From Anaerolineales bacterium (lineage in GTDB: Bacteria; Chloroflexota; Anaerolineae; Anaerolineales; UBA4823), in the NCBI GenBank assembly GCA_026415275.1, contig JAOAHK010000059.1, positions 1 to 9,501 of the forward strand: a stretch of DNA of 9,501 nucleotides, in the 5' to 3' direction. The translations under genes and the position numbers were made by a program. The notes below the pieces were generated by a model. That model saw only the letters and a list, made by a program, of their open reading frames with translations, was not told the DNA's origin and ran no database searches. Below, piece by piece: positions 9,243 to 9,501 of this stretch. Each line of letters opens with the position of its first letter. Position 1 is the stretch's first letter.

Positions 9243-9501
9243 ATGTTCAAGAATCGAAAAGCTCTTGAGAAAAAAGTTGTTATAACGGTGATCTTTTTCT
9301 TTGCTATGGTCTCTGTTTTCACAACATTTGGAATTATTGGTGTTCTCTTACAGGAAACAATTTTATTCTTTCAACAAGTTTCTATCGTAGAATTCCTGAC
9401 TGGCACTCGCTGGACACCCCTCTTTGCCTCGAAAAAATTCGGTGTCCTGCCATTAGTGAACGGCACCATCCTTGTTGCCTCAGGAGCCATGTTTGTAGCT
9501 C
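9243..9501 (+). CDS. pstC: Phosphate ABC transporter permease PstC, N-terminal 86 codons (3' end outside window)
   Basis: The frame is open from the ATG at 9243 to the right edge. A basic N-terminus (KNRKALEKK) precedes a membrane helix (about 12-36). Then comes the outer segment [11 protein letters not shown] (51-61) and [16 protein letters not shown] (64-79), both characteristic of PstC and leading into the permease core. PstC pairs with PstA to form the phosphate channel driven by the PstB ATPase; pstA and pstB would be expected just beyond the window. It lies 109 bases after pstS on the same strand. The nearest ribosome-site match, AAAGGA (9226-9231), is 11 bases before the ATG, somewhat far, so initiation may be modest. 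Confidence 0.93.
   Translation, partial: MFKNRKALEKKVVITVIFFFAMVSVFTTFGIIGVLLQETILFFQQVSIVEFLTGTRWTPLFASKKFGVLPLVNGTILVASGAMFVA

Overview
The window looks like a chromosomal segment from a member of the Chloroflexota, probably an Anaerolineae-like bacterium of moderate GC content. This is an inference. It rests mainly on the phosphate-binding lipoprotein, whose Thr/Pro- and Val/Glu/Thr-rich linker after the lipid cysteine is a style common in Chloroflexota solute-binding proteins. The presence of a heme A synthase gene and an SphX-like PstS fits the same idea. No mobile element, CRISPR array, tRNA or rRNA is visible. Coding density is high, and no stretch longer than 300 bases lacks a gene.

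Two gene blocks diverge from a shared intergenic region at about 5142-5435. The left block, on the minus strand, reads in order of transcription: heme A synthase (ctaA), NAD-dependent DNA ligase (ligA), a PLP-dependent alpha-oxoamine synthase (KBL/AONS/SPT family), and an RlmI-like 23S rRNA methyltransferase that runs off the left edge. Spacing is tight: 9 bases between ctaA and ligA, 56 between ligA and the oxoamine synthase, and a 4-base GTGA overlap between the last two. These genes are therefore probably one housekeeping operon, although their functions do not form a single pathway.

The right block, on the plus strand, is a phosphate-starvation module: phoB (response regulator), phoR (sensor kinase), pstS (phosphate-binding lipoprotein) and the start of pstC (permease), which runs off the right edge. 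PhoR is expected to sense phosphate status together with the Pst transporter and phosphorylate PhoB, which would then activate pst and other Pho genes. The pstS promoter region carries several TTAAC-like hexamers, some spaced 11 bases apart, that are good candidates for PhoB sites. A strong 12-bp hairpin followed by T residues lies between pstS and pstC and probably makes the binding protein more abundant than the permease.

I see no clearly new biological system here. The points most worth a second look are the candidate Pho box upstream of pstS, the pstS-pstC attenuator, the unassigned oxoamine synthase with an unusual active-site loop, and the pairing of ctaA with ligA.
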